Positions 46,527 through 55,694 of a stretch of DNA of 64,000 bases are shown piece by piece. The stretch comes from Pseudomonas sp. HN11 (lineage in GTDB: Bacteria > Pseudomonadota > Gammaproteobacteria > Pseudomonadales > Pseudomonadaceae). The first letter of the stretch is position 1. Each line of letters begins with the position of its first letter. The stretch covers positions 5,157,001 to 5,221,000 of the forward strand of contig NZ_CP089985.1 of assembly GCF_021390155.1 (NCBI RefSeq), written 5' to 3'. Made by a program: the position numbers and the translations under genes. Under the pieces are notes generated by a model, which did not search any database, was not told where the DNA came from, and saw only the letters and a list, made by a program, of their open reading frames with translations.

Positions 46527-48545
46527 TTAAGCCTGTTCCAACGAGGTTTCTACACGGTTGGCCGGAATCTTCTTCTCGGCTACCAGGCGAGCGTGCTGCT
46601 CGGCTTCGATGCGTTCGATCGTTTCGACCGGCACCATGTAGCCTTGATCATCACGGGCAGCGTGAATGATGAAGTAACCGATAGTGCCCACCAGGCTCGC
46701 GATTGCCAGCCACCAGATGTGCCAGATCATCGCGAAACCGAACACGGTCAACAGCGCGCCCATCACTACGCCAGTGGCAGTGTTGTTTGGCATGTGGATC
46801 GGTTCGTAGTGCTTAGGACGCTGGTACGCAGTACCGTCTTCCTTGGCTTCGGTGAACGCATCAATGGTGTTCGCAGTAGGGATCACGGCGAAGTTGTAGA
46901 ACGGTGGTGGCGACGAGGTCGACCATTCCAGGGTGTGGCCATTCCATGGGTCACCGGATTCGCAAGCGTTCTGCTTACGGTCACGGACACTCACGTACAG
47001 CTGGATCAGCTGGCAGGCGATACCTACCGCGATCATCACCGCACCGAACATGGCGACGTACAGGTACGGCACCCACTCAGGGTTGGTAGTGGCGTTCAGA
47101 CGACGGGTCATGCCCATGAAACCCAGTGCGTAGAGCGGCATGAACGCGACGAAGAAGCCCGAGATCCAGAACCAGAATGCAGCCTTGCCCCAGCCTTCGT
47201 GCAGCTTGAAGCCGAACGCTTTCGGGAAGTAGAAGCTGAAGCCAGCGATGTAACCGAAGACAGCACCACCGATGATCACGTTGTGGAAGTGAGCGATCAC
47301 GAACAGGCTGTTGTGCAGCACGAAGTCAGCACCCGGGATGGCCAGCAGTACGCCGGTCATGCCGCCGATGGCGAAGGTCACCATGAAGCCCAGGGTCCAC
47401 AGCACCTGGCTGGTCATGCGCAGACGGCCGTGGTAGATGGTGAACAGCCAGTTGAATAGCTTTACCCCCGTCGGGATGGAAATCAGCATCGTCGCCAGGC
47501 CGAAGAAGGCGTTGACGCTGGCCCCCGAACCCATGGTGAAGAAGTGGTGCAGCCACACCATGAAGCCCAGTACCGAGATTGCGCCCGATGCGTAGACCAT
47601 CGAGTGGTGACCGAACAGGCGCTTGCCGGTAAAGGTCGAGATCACTTCGGAGAAGATACCGAACGCTGGCAGGATCAGGATGTACACCTCAGGGTGACCC
47701 CATGCCCAGAACAGGTTCACGTACATCATTGGATTGCCACCAAGTTCATTGGTGAAAATGTGGAAATCCAGGTAACGGTCAAGCGACAGCAGCGCCATGG
47801 TAGCGGCCAGGATCGGGAACGATGCCACGATCAGTACGTTTGCCCAGGTGCAGGTCCAGGTGAAGATCGGCATGTCCATCAGTTTCATGCCAGGGGCGCG
47901 CATTTTCAGGACGGTGGCCAGGAAGTTGACCCCCGTCAATGTCGTCCCGAGCCCTGATAACTGTAGGGCCCAGATATAGTAGTCCACACCCACGCCAGGG
48001 CTGTATTGCAGGCCCGACAATGGCGGATACGCAACCCAACCGGTCTTGGCGAATTCGCCGACGCCCAGGGACACGTTGATCAGCACCACGCCGGAAACCA
48101 GCAGCCAGAAGCTCAGGGAGTTCAGGAACGGGTAGGCAACGTCACGGGCACCGATCTGCAGCGGCAAGGCAAGGTTCATCAGGCCGGTGAAGAATGGCAT
48201 CGCCATGAAGATAATCATGATCACACCGTGAGCGGTGAAGATCTGGTCATAGTGTTCAGGTGGCAGGTAGCCAGGCGAACCCTCGGTGGCCATGGCCAAC
48301 TGGGTACGCATCATGATGGCGTCGGCAAAACCACGCAGCAGCATGACCATGGCAACGATGACGTACATGACGCCGATTTTCTTGTGGTCGACCGACGTCA
48401 GCCACTCGGTCCACAGGTAGGACCATTTCTTGAAATAGGTGATACCCGCTACGAGTGCCAGACCACCCAGCGCGATCATGGCGATGGTCACCATTACGAT
48501 CGGCTCGTGGAACGGGACCGCATCCCAACTTAATTTACCAAACAT
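46527..48545 (-). CDS. cyoB: Cytochrome bo3 ubiquinol oxidase subunit I
   Basis: Catalytic subunit that reduces O2 to water and pumps protons. It carries heme b, heme o3 and CuB. In 672 residues the CuB-ligand motif [14 protein letters not shown] (His-Tyr pair), the HH pair in [12 protein letters not shown], and the heme ligands in [13 protein letters not shown] are visible. There are about 15 TM segments, as in E. coli CyoB, including the extra C-terminal ones. It starts 3 bp after cyoA. Confidence 0.98.
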   Translation of the reverse strand: MFGKLSWDAVPFHEPIVMVTIAMIALGGLALVAGITYFKKWSYLWTEWLTSVDHKKIGVMYVIVAMVMLLRGFADAIMMRTQLAMATEGSPGYLPPEHYDQIFTAHGVIMIIFMAMPFFTGLMNLALPLQIGARDVAYPFLNSLSFWLLVSGVVLINVSLGVGEFAKTGWVAYPPLSGLQYSPGVGVDYYIWALQLSGLGTTLTGVNFLATVLKMRAPGMKLMDMPIFTWTCTWANVLIVASFPILAATMALLSLDRYLDFHIFTNELGGNPMMYVNLFWAWGHPEVYILILPAFGIFSEVISTFTGKRLFGHHSMVYASGAISVLGFMVWLHHFFTMGSGASVNAFFGLATMLISIPTGVKLFNWLFTIYHGRLRMTSQVLWTLGFMVTFAIGGMTGVLLAIPGADFVLHNSLFVIAHFHNVIIGGAVFGYIAGFSFYFPKAFGFKLHEGWGKAAFWFWISGFFVAFMPLYALGFMGMTRRLNATTNPEWVPYLYVAMFGAVMIAVGIACQLIQLYVSVRDRKQNACESGDPWNGHTLEWSTSSPPPFYNFAVIPTANTIDAFTEAKEDGTAYQRPKHYEPIHMPNNTATGVVMGALLTVFGFAMIWHIWWLAIASLVGTIGYFIIHAARDDQGYMVPVETIERIEAEQHARLVAEKKIPANRVETSLEQA

Positions 48546-48548
48546 CGT

Positions 48549-49490
48549 TTACTCCTCTGCCCCAGCAGTTGAATGCGAGCCCGTGTCAGAACCTTCAACC
48601 GCGGCCACTTCTTTCTTCTCGTGCTTGACCGGCTTGCCTGGCTTCATACCTTCGTACTTGTCGACGATTTTCTGAAACAGGTTCGGCTCATACGCGGAGT
48701 ACAGGGCGACTGGGTTGTTCTGGCTTGGTTTGGTCAGGGCGTCGTATTCAGCTTGATCAAGCTGTTTAGGTGCGGCCTTGACTTCGGCTACCCAGGCGTT
48801 GAAACCTTCCTGGCTCGTCGAGATCGCTTTGAATTTCATGCCGGTGAAGCCAGCGCCGCTGTAGTTTGCGGAGATGCCTTCCATTTCAGCTTTTTCGTTG
48901 GCAATCAGGTGCAGGCGGGTTTGCATGCCTGCCATCGCGTAGATCTGGCCGCCCAGGGCCGGGATGAAGAACGAGTTCATCACGGCATCGGAGGTGATCC
49001 GGAAGTTCAGCGGGGTGTTTTCCGGGAACTGGATCTCGTTGACCGTGGCGATACCCAGGTCCGGGTAGATGAACAGCCACTTCCAATCCAGCGCGACCAC
49101 TTCGATGTTGATCGGCTTGACGTCGGACTCCAGCGGACGGTACGGGTCCAGCTCGTGGGTCGACTTGTAGGTGATGTAACCCAGGGCGATGATGATGAGG
49201 ATCGGCACCAGCCACACCGCGATTTCGATCTTGGTGGAATGCGACCACTTAGGCGCGTAGGTAGCGCTGGTGTTCGACGCGCGGTATTTCCAGGCGAAGG
49301 CGAAGGTCATGATGATCACAGGGACCACGACCAGCAGCATCAGCAGGGTGGCGGTGATGATCAGGTTTCGTTGATCCAGACCGATCTGTCCTTTTGGGTC
49401 CATCAAGGTCCACTTGCAGCCTCCCAGCATTAACATCATGCCAAGCAGCGGCAAAAAGCCTAGTAATCGGGGGTACCTGTTTTTACTCAT
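48549..49490 (-). CDS. cyoA: Cytochrome bo3 ubiquinol oxidase subunit II
   Basis: Lipoprotein subunit II without a CuA site, as expected for a quinol oxidase. The ATG at 49490 (MSKNRYPRLLGFLPLLGM) gives a 313-residue protein with lipobox LGGC. Two TM segments follow (about 45-68 and 88-108), then the periplasmic cupredoxin domain (DWKWLFIYPDLGIATVNEIQ) and the COX_ARM tail with PSQNNPVALYSAYEPNLF. A longer frame to 49544 has no ribosome-binding site advantage. First gene of cyoABCDE. Confidence 0.96.
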   Translation of the reverse strand: MSKNRYPRLLGFLPLLGMMLMLGGCKWTLMDPKGQIGLDQRNLIITATLLMLLVVVPVIIMTFAFAWKYRASNTSATYAPKWSHSTKIEIAVWLVPILIIIALGYITYKSTHELDPYRPLESDVKPINIEVVALDWKWLFIYPDLGIATVNEIQFPENTPLNFRITSDAVMNSFFIPALGGQIYAMAGMQTRLHLIANEKAEMEGISANYSGAGFTGMKFKAISTSQEGFNAWVAEVKAAPKQLDQAEYDALTKPSQNNPVALYSAYEPNLFQKIVDKYEGMKPGKPVKHEKKEVAAVEGSDTGSHSTAGAEE

Positions 49491-50228
49491 CTCACGACCT
49501 CTAAAGCAGCTTGCGCAATGCAGTTGGGTTTTGATCGCCAACACTTCACCCTGCCAAGGGTTGGCATTTCTCTTCGATTGAATAAGAGCCTGCCCATCGC
49601 GCCATAAAGAGGCGTTTCACGGACCTGCGGTGAGTTCTTATTCGATTTCGTGGTTAAAGGCCTTGTTACAGACCAATTCCATTTGGTGCGGATAGTTGAA
49701 AGGCTGTCGGAACCTTGGGGTCGCACAGAGCCATCCATCTGCCCCTCGACCGCTCCAGCGCTCAAATATTGAACAGCACCGGACATTCAGTGCGGGCGAT
49801 TGTAGTTAGCTAGCGTTGTATAAACCATGTCTTATAAAGAAATAATTTTTATCGATTACAGCAATAATCCTTCACCAATATTGCAAAGGTTCGCGATCTT
49901 ATCGCGTTAGATTCTCAACAAAAACCACAAAAATTGCAGTGTTATAGGGCAATCCATCGCAACCCTTACGGCCTGTAAGGACAAGCCAAAGCGATGCAAG
50001 CCCCCATAAAACAAGGCATTCGGACACCATGCATTTGCTGGCATGGCCTGAGGTTCGTGGAAGCGCCAGAACCATGAACTGACAGCACATCTTGACTGTT
50101 TTATGCAAATTTAAGCGGTCACTCTGCGGGCCAGAAACGTCCTGCGGCCGCTTCCGTGTGACAACATGTCGCACACTGCGCGCACCTGAAATTGTCCGGC
50201 GTCACGTTCTGTTCACAAATCCCTACAA
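49491..50228 (-). promoter_or_regulatory. Long regulatory region upstream of cyoA
   Basis: About 740 bp without a supported gene. The stretch at 49800-49920 is strongly A+T-rich, unlike its surroundings, and fits a promoter/regulator zone for the cyo operon. A possible -10 is TATACA (minus strand, about 49818). I could not find a convincing Anr/Fnr palindrome. A 91-residue minus-strand frame (49899-50174) has no start site or family support. Confidence 0.45.
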
Positions 50229-50229
50229 G

Positions 50230-50271
50230 CAAAAACGCCCCGGTCCTCCCTCAAGAAAAACCGGGGCGTTG
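50230..50271 (-). terminator. Terminator downstream of dsbB
   Basis: The stem AACGCCCCGGT / ACCGGGGCGTT (50234-50270) has a U-run on the minus strand and lies 12 bp after the dsbB stop. Confidence 0.88.
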
Positions 50272-50282
50272 CAAGGATGGGC

Positions 50283-50789
50283 TCAGGCTTTGCGCTGGCG
50301 ATTCCGGTAAATGCCCAACGGCACCAGGATCACGGTCAGTACAAACGCGACCAGCGCCCACTGTGCCAGGGACAGGCCCAGCACGGGCGGATACGGGGTA
50401 CTGCAGAAGCCATCGACCTGAAAGCCCAGGGGGAACACCTTGGCCAGTGGCAGGTCATCGACGATCGGTTGCAGCACATCAATGCCGCAGCTGACCTGTG
50501 GATAAAACTGGGTGTACACGTGGTGGCCGGCGGCTGCCACGCCGCCAAGGGCGCTGAGTATCACCAGCCCTTCGAAAAACGTGAGCGCCCCTTTGGTGCG
50601 CATGGCCGCGCCGATGAACGCGAAGATCGCGATCAGCAACAAGGCGTAGCGTTGCAGGATGCACAGCGGGCATGGTGCCTCGCCCAGCACCACCTGCATG
50701 TACAGTGCACCGCCGATCAGCGCCAGGCAGATGATGCCCAGCAACACCAGAAAGCGCCGCTCCCTGCCTAAACGCAATTCGTCACTCAT
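50283..50789 (-). CDS. dsbB: Disulfide bond formation protein DsbB
   Basis: Inner-membrane oxidase that re-oxidises DsbA and passes electrons to quinone. The start at 50789 (MSDELRLGRERRFLVLLG) gives 168 residues with four TM segments. The first catalytic pair is in EAPCPLCILQR and the second pair is spread over PQVSCGIDVLQ and GFCSTPYPP; all four essential cysteines are present. Between cyo and hmp its electrons would enter the same quinol pool used by CyoABCD. Confidence 0.94.
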   Translation of the reverse strand: MSDELRLGRERRFLVLLGIICLALIGGALYMQVVLGEAPCPLCILQRYALLLIAIFAFIGAAMRTKGALTFFEGLVILSALGGVAAAGHHVYTQFYPQVSCGIDVLQPIVDDLPLAKVFPLGFQVDGFCSTPYPPVLGLSLAQWALVAFVLTVILVPLGIYRNRQRKA

Positions 50790-50895
50790 TTCCGGTTCCC
50801 TTTGTTTGGTTGTGCCAATGGCCGCAAGTTTACACACAGGGAGTGGTTTAAACAGAGAGGGGTTAACGGGGGATTAATCTGAGAAATAGATAAGC

Positions 50896-50925
50896 AAATG
50901 TGGGAGCAAGCCCGCTCCCACATTT
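50896..50925. repeat. REP palindrome beside the hmp stop
   Basis: AAATGTGGGAGC-AAGCCC-GCTCCCACATTT, a perfect 12-bp inverted repeat 10 bp after the hmp stop codon. It may also act as a terminator for hmp. Confidence 0.82.
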
Positions 50926-50934
50926 TTGAGCGTG

Positions 50935-52116
50935 TTACTCCAGGGCGGCGGCGGGGCCGAAGAACTCGTAATGGCTTTGCTTCGCGGGTACACCCAAGGC
51001 CTTGAGGTGACGCTTGATCGCGCCCATGAAGCCTTTAGGCCCGAGGAAGTAAGCGTCAATGTCGCGTTGCTCGGGCAACCAGGCGGCCAGTTGCTCCTGG
51101 CTCAGCAGGCCGACCTTGTCCGCTGCCGGGCTCACGCCATCATCTTCGGCGTAGCAATAGAAGCGCTTGAGCTGCGGGTGCTTCGCCGCCAGGGCATCCA
51201 CCCAATCACGGAACGCATGCACCCCGCCATTACGGGCGCAGTGGATGAAGTGCACAGGTCGCTCGGTGGCCAGGGCGGCCTCCAGCATCGGCAAGGTCGG
51301 CGTAATACCCACCCCACCGCTAATCAGCACCAACGGTTTGTCGCTGGCCGCCAGGGTGAATTCACCCGAAGGTGGGAACAGGTCGATGGTCGCCCCCACA
51401 TGCATCTGGTCATGCAAGTAATTGGACACCCTCCCACCGGCTTCGCGCTTGACGCTGATGCGGTACAGGCCAGCATCGGTCAGGGCTGACAAGGAATAGT
51501 TGCGGCGTACTTCCTCGCCATCCAGTACCAACTTCATGCCGATGTATTGGCCCGGTGCAGCGGCGAGGATCGGACCATTGTCCACGGGTGCAAAGTAGAA
51601 GGAGATGATCTCGTCGCTCTCCTCCACGCGCTTGACCAGCAGGAACGGTCGCGCCCCCCGCCAGCCACCAGGGGCCAGGGCTTTCTCTTCATAGATGGCC
51701 GCCTCGGCGCTGATCAGGATATCCGCCAGTTGGCCGTAGGCCGCGCCCCAGGCACTCATCACCTCAGGGGTCGCGATCTCGCTGCCCAGCACTTCGGAAA
51801 TCGCGCGCAGCAGGCAGGCGCCGACGATCGGGTAATGCTCCGGCAGAATCTGCAGGGCCACGTGCTTGTTGATGATCTTGGCCACCAGGTCACCCAGTTG
51901 GTCCAACTGGTCGATATGCCGCGCGTACATCAACACGCCGTTTGCCAGGGCGCGGGGCTGGTCGCCGCTGGCTTGGTGGGCCTGATTGAACAGCGGGCGA
52001 ACTTCCGGGTACTCGCAAAGCATCATGCGGTAGAAATGGGTGATCAGCGCTTCGCCGCCGCTTTCCAGCAGGGGCACGGTGGATTTGACGATGGCACGGT
52101 CTTGGGCATTCAGCAT
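50935..52116 (-). CDS. hmp: Flavohemoglobin / nitric oxide dioxygenase
   Basis: Oxidises NO to nitrate using O2 and NAD(P)H; also called Fhp in Pseudomonas. The 393-residue protein has an N-terminal globin domain with the proximal heme ligand His85 (IINKHVALQI). An FAD-binding domain follows (VRRNYSLSA, about 205-213), then an NAD-binding domain (LISGGVGITPTLPMLEAAL). It is transcribed divergently from norR; the 146-bp gap holds NorR boxes and a sigma-54-like promoter, so NO induction through NorR is expected. Confidence 0.97.
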   Translation of the reverse strand: MLNAQDRAIVKSTVPLLESGGEALITHFYRMMLCEYPEVRPLFNQAHQASGDQPRALANGVLMYARHIDQLDQLGDLVAKIINKHVALQILPEHYPIVGACLLRAISEVLGSEIATPEVMSAWGAAYGQLADILISAEAAIYEEKALAPGGWRGARPFLLVKRVEESDEIISFYFAPVDNGPILAAAPGQYIGMKLVLDGEEVRRNYSLSALTDAGLYRISVKREAGGRVSNYLHDQMHVGATIDLFPPSGEFTLAASDKPLVLISGGVGITPTLPMLEAALATERPVHFIHCARNGGVHAFRDWVDALAAKHPQLKRFYCYAEDDGVSPAADKVGLLSQEQLAAWLPEQRDIDAYFLGPKGFMGAIKRHLKALGVPAKQSHYEFFGPAAALE

Positions 52117-52153
52117 GGGAGCCTCCTGGGCTTCTTTATCGATTGCCTTACCT

Positions 52154-52171
52154 ACTCAGTATTCGTGCCAA
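52154..52171 (-). promoter_or_regulatory. Sigma-54-like promoter of hmp
   Basis: On the minus strand TTGGCACGAATACTGAGT fits the -24/-12 layout: TGGCACG is a perfect -24 element, ten bases separate GG from GA where consensus has GC. It is about 40 bp upstream of the hmp start and 45-100 bp downstream of the NorR boxes, the right place for enhancer-driven activation. The -12 part is degenerate. Confidence 0.55.
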
Positions 52172-52211
52172 CTAATAAAACGTTTAATTTCAATTGCTTG
52201 ATTAAAATGTA

Positions 52212-52267
52212 GTCAATATGACTTCCTACACCGTATAGTCATAAGGACTACAAGGAGTCATTATGAC
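52212..52267. promoter_or_regulatory. Three NorR binding boxes (GT-N7-AC)
   Basis: GTCAATATGAC (52212-52222), GTCATAAGGAC (52238-52248) and GTCATTATGAC (52257-52267) each match the GT-N7-AC core recognised by NorR in E. coli, where three sites also activate one promoter. The third overlaps the norR start codon, suggesting autoregulation. Confidence 0.7.
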
Positions 52268-53786
52268 TGCGCATTCGCTGCTCACCACCCTGCTGCCCCT
52301 GGTCGCCGACCTGTCCCGTGAACTGCCCGAAGGCGAGCGTTACCGCCGCCTGTTGCAAGCCATGCGCGCCCTGCTGCCCTGTGACGCCGCCGCGCTGTTG
52401 CGCCTGGACGGTGAATGGCTGGTGCCGCTGGCCGTAGACGGTTTGAGCGCCGACACCCTGGGCAGACGTTTCAAGGTCAGCGAACACCCGCGTTTCGCCG
52501 TGTTGCTGAGCAGCGCCGGCCCCACGCGGTTTGACAGTGACAGCGAATTGCCCGACCCCTACGACGGCTTGGTCGATGGATTACACGGACATCTGGAAGT
52601 CCACGATTGCATGGGGTGTCCCCTGTTCGTCGACGATCAGCCTTGGGGCCTGCTGACCCTGGACGCCCTCGACACCGAACGCTTCGAGCGCGTGGAACTG
52701 GATGCCCTGCAAGCCTTCGCCAGCCTCGCCGCCGCCACCGTCAATGTAGCCGAACGCATCGAACACCTGACCCTGCGCGCCGAAATCTACCGCGAAGCCA
52801 GCGGCCAGCAGCACAAGGAAATGATCGGCCAGAGCAAACCCCACAAGCGCTTAGTGGAAGAGATCAAGCTGGTGGGCGGCAGTGACCTCACCGTGCTGAT
52901 CACCGGCGAAACCGGCGTTGGTAAAGAACTGGTGGCCCAGGCCATCCACGCTGCCTCAACGCGTGCGGATAAACCGCTGATCAGCCTCAATTGCGCCGCC
53001 CTGCCGGAAACCCTGGTGGAAAGCGAGCTGTTTGGCCATGTGCGCGGGGCCTTTACCGGCGCGTTGAACGAACGTCGCGGCAAGTTCGAACTGGCCAATG
53101 GCGGCACGTTGTTTCTCGATGAAGTGGGCGAACTGTCGTTGACCGTGCAGGCCAAGTTGCTGCGGGTGCTGCAAAGTGGTCAGTTGCAACGCCTGGGCTC
53201 GGACAAGGAACACCAAGTGGATGTGCGCCTGATCGCCGCCACCAACCGCGACCTCGCCGATGAAGTGCGCAATGGCCGCTACCGCGCCGACTTCTATCAC
53301 CGCCTCAGCGTGTACCCGCTGCAAGTACCGGCGCTGCGCGAGCGCGGGCGCGATGTATTGCTGCTGGCCGGTTTCTTCCTCGAACAGAACCGCTCACGCA
53401 TGGGCCTGGGCAGCCTGCGCCTGACCAGCGATGCCCAGGCGGCACTGCTGGCCTATAACTGGCCGGGTAACGTGAGAGAACTGGAGCATTTGATCGGACG
53501 CAGCGCGCTCAAAGCCTTGGGGAACTGTCGCGAGCGTCCGAAAATTCTCAGCTTGAATGCCCAGGACCTGGACTTGCCCGATGTCAGCATACCGCTGATC
53601 GAGGAGCCAACCGACGTGGTAACCGTCGTGACCGGCGACCTGCGTCAAGTCACCGAACAGTATCAGCGCCAGGTGATCAGCGCCTGCCTGGAGCGCCATC
53701 AGCACAACTGGGCCAGCGCTGCCCGCGAACTCGGCCTGGACCGCGCCAACCTCGGGCGGATGGCCAAGCGTTTAGGGTTGAAGTAA
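52263..53786 (+). CDS. norR: NO-responsive sigma-54 activator NorR (FhpR)
   Basis: Enhancer-binding protein that senses NO at a mononuclear iron in its GAF domain. The 507 residues comprise a GAF domain (1-175), an AAA+ domain with Walker A GETGVGKE and sigma-54-contact loop GAFTGA, and a C-terminal Fis-type HTH (NWASAARELGLDRANLGR). Residues R77, D98, D101, H114, C116 and D134 line up with the proposed iron-site residues of E. coli NorR. AAGGAG five bases upstream supports the start. It overlaps the convergent EamA gene by 15 bp. Its target is very likely the divergent hmp rather than a nitric oxide reductase. Confidence 0.95.
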   Translation: MTAHSLLTTLLPLVADLSRELPEGERYRRLLQAMRALLPCDAAALLRLDGEWLVPLAVDGLSADTLGRRFKVSEHPRFAVLLSSAGPTRFDSDSELPDPYDGLVDGLHGHLEVHDCMGCPLFVDDQPWGLLTLDALDTERFERVELDALQAFASLAAATVNVAERIEHLTLRAEIYREASGQQHKEMIGQSKPHKRLVEEIKLVGGSDLTVLITGETGVGKELVAQAIHAASTRADKPLISLNCAALPETLVESELFGHVRGAFTGALNERRGKFELANGGTLFLDEVGELSLTVQAKLLRVLQSGQLQRLGSDKEHQVDVRLIAATNRDLADEVRNGRYRADFYHRLSVYPLQVPALRERGRDVLLLAGFFLEQNRSRMGLGSLRLTSDAQAALLAYNWPGNVRELEHLIGRSALKALGNCRERPKILSLNAQDLDLPDVSIPLIEEPTDVVTVVTGDLRQVTEQYQRQVISACLERHQHNWASAARELGLDRANLGRMAKRLGLK

Positions 53787-54680
53787 GGCTTTCTCGGCGG
53801 CGGCAGGTGCTGGCTTGGGCTTGCGAAACACCAACACATTGCCCAGCATCACCAGCACCAACCCCGCCAACGCCGGTGCCGTCCACTGGTAGCCTTCGGC
53901 AAACGCCGACACATTCAGCGCCACCACCGGGAACAGCACCGTGCAATACGCGGCGCGCTCCGGCCCCATACGCCCGACCAGGGTCAGATACGCGGTAAAG
54001 CCGATGACCGAACCAGGGATCACCAAGTACCACAGGGCGCCGATGTACCGCGCGCTCCAGTCCATTTCAAAGGGAATCGCGCGCAACACACAATAGGTCG
54101 CCAGCATCAACGAACCATACAACATGCCCCAGGCATTAGTGGTCAACGGCCTCAGTCCGGCCTTCTGTTGCAGGCTCGATAGCATATTGCCAGCTGAGAA
54201 ACACATCGTCCCCAGCAACGCCAATCCCAAGCCGAGCAAGGTCTGCGGGCTCGCGGTATGCCCCACCAGTTCCGGCCAGAACAGCAGGCCCAAGCCCGTC
54301 AAGCCCAGCCCGCCGCCCATTAACACATTACGTGCAACACGCTGGCCGAAAAACACCCGGGCATTCAGCGCATTCCACAGCGTCGCCGTGGAAAACACCA
54401 CCGCCACCAACCCGCTGGGGATCCATTGACTGGCCGTCAGGAAACACATGAAATTCACGCAAAACAGGCACAGCCCCTGGGCCAGACAGATCAAATGCCC
54501 GCGCCGGCTCATCACCTGCAACTTGCGACTCACCAGCAACAGCGCAAACAGCACCAGCGCCGCCAGGCCAAAGCGATAGACGATGGACACCGGAATCGCC
54601 ACCACGCCCAGCTGCCATTTAAGGGCGATCCAGGTGGTGCCCCAGATCAGCACGGTGAGTAAATACAGGGAAAGGTTCAT
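53772..54680 (-). CDS. EamA/DMT-family transporter
   Basis: Inner-membrane exporter of the drug/metabolite transporter superfamily; substrate unknown. The ATG at 54680 (MNLSLYLLTVLIWGTTWIAL) has GGAG six bases upstream and gives 302 residues with ten hydrophobic segments in two EamA repeats. Upstream in-frame codons cover the divergent araC promoter and are not coding. Its stop lies inside the end of norR (15-bp tail-to-tail overlap). The divergent AraC regulator 138 bp away probably controls it. Confidence 0.9.
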   Translation of the reverse strand: MNLSLYLLTVLIWGTTWIALKWQLGVVAIPVSIVYRFGLAALVLFALLLVSRKLQVMSRRGHLICLAQGLCLFCVNFMCFLTASQWIPSGLVAVVFSTATLWNALNARVFFGQRVARNVLMGGGLGLTGLGLLFWPELVGHTASPQTLLGLGLALLGTMCFSAGNMLSSLQQKAGLRPLTTNAWGMLYGSLMLATYCVLRAIPFEMDWSARYIGALWYLVIPGSVIGFTAYLTLVGRMGPERAAYCTVLFPVVALNVSAFAEGYQWTAPALAGLVLVMLGNVLVFRKPKPAPAAAEKALLQP

Positions 54681-54818
54681 AGCGGGCTCCATCGATTGAG
54701 CCCCAGTGTGGCCTACGATCGCTGGCGCGCTCTTGCACAATCTTGCGCTTTTGTCGGGCGGTGGGCTCACAGCATTCCCCGCGCGGAGTAGGATGCAAGG
54801 CGTCCGAGAGTACGAACC

Positions 54819-55694
54819 ATGCCTGATCTGGAATCCCTGCAAGTCTTTCAAGCCCTTAACCGCTCGCCCAATGCACGCCTCGAAGCCTGCGCCGAGCTCG
54901 GTGACGGCTTGTCTGCAGCCTTGTGGAGCAACCATCACGATGCTCAGGATTACCAGGCACCCAGTCATCACACCTTGTCCTGCTATATCGGCGGCGGCAC
55001 CGGCACGTTTCGGCGTGACCAGCCCGGCACCAAGGGTGGGCCTGACAAGTTGTGCATCCTGCCCGCCGAGCATCAGTCGGCCTGGGTGATCAACGGCGAA
55101 ATCCGCTTGGCTCACGTGTATTTCAGCCCGGAGCAGTTCGCTTTAGGCTGCGTCACCCTGCTCGACCGCGAACCGCGCACTCTGCAACTGCGCGAAAGCA
55201 CCTTCCTGGAAGACGCCAGCCAGGCCCGGCGCTTTCACCAGTTGAGCGCACTGAACTGGCACGAGCCCGCCGAGCGCTTGCTGACCAGCAGCCTGGCCCA
55301 TGAAATGCTCAGCCACACCCTGCTCAGCCAGGTCGGCGCCCGCGACGGATTACGCTTGAAAGGCGGACTGGCGGCGCATCAGCGACGGCTATTGGTGGAG
55401 TACATCGAGCAGCACCTGGAAGACCCGATCAGCCTGGGCCAATTGGCCGGGATGTGTGCGCTGTCGGAATACCATTTCGCGCGGATGTTCCGCCAGAGCT
55501 TCGGCCTGCCGCCCCATCAATACCTGCTGGCGCGTCGCCTCACCCGCGCCCAGGCCCTGCTGCGCGGTGGCTCGCGGCCCTTGAGTGAAATCGCCTTGAT
55601 GTGCGGTTTCTCCAGCGCCAGCCACTTTACCCATCGCTTGCGCCAGGCCGTGGGCGCTACACCCGGCGAATACCGCCAGGCGTTCTGCGCCTAG
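54819..55694 (+). CDS. AraC-family transcriptional regulator
   Basis: A 291-residue regulator with a divergent N-terminal cupin-like sensing domain (about 1-180) and a typical AraC double HTH (about 195-290: [20 protein letters not shown], then [20 protein letters not shown] and GATPGEYRQ). Divergent from the EamA transporter, a common regulator-exporter layout, so transporter control is likely. Its last codons overlap the convergent luxR-type gene by 4 bp. Confidence 0.92.
   Translation: MPDLESLQVFQALNRSPNARLEACAELGDGLSAALWSNHHDAQDYQAPSHHTLSCYIGGGTGTFRRDQPGTKGGPDKLCILPAEHQSAWVINGEIRLAHVYFSPEQFALGCVTLLDREPRTLQLRESTFLEDASQARRFHQLSALNWHEPAERLLTSSLAHEMLSHTLLSQVGARDGLRLKGGLAAHQRRLLVEYIEQHLEDPISLGQLAGMCALSEYHFARMFRQSFGLPPHQYLLARRLTRAQALLRGGSRPLSEIALMCGFSSASHFTHRLRQAVGATPGEYRQAFCA

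Noticed and set aside
49899..50174. 91-codon minus-strand ORF upstream of cyoA
   Set aside because: No ribosome-binding site or family likeness, and it covers the A+T-rich promoter zone.
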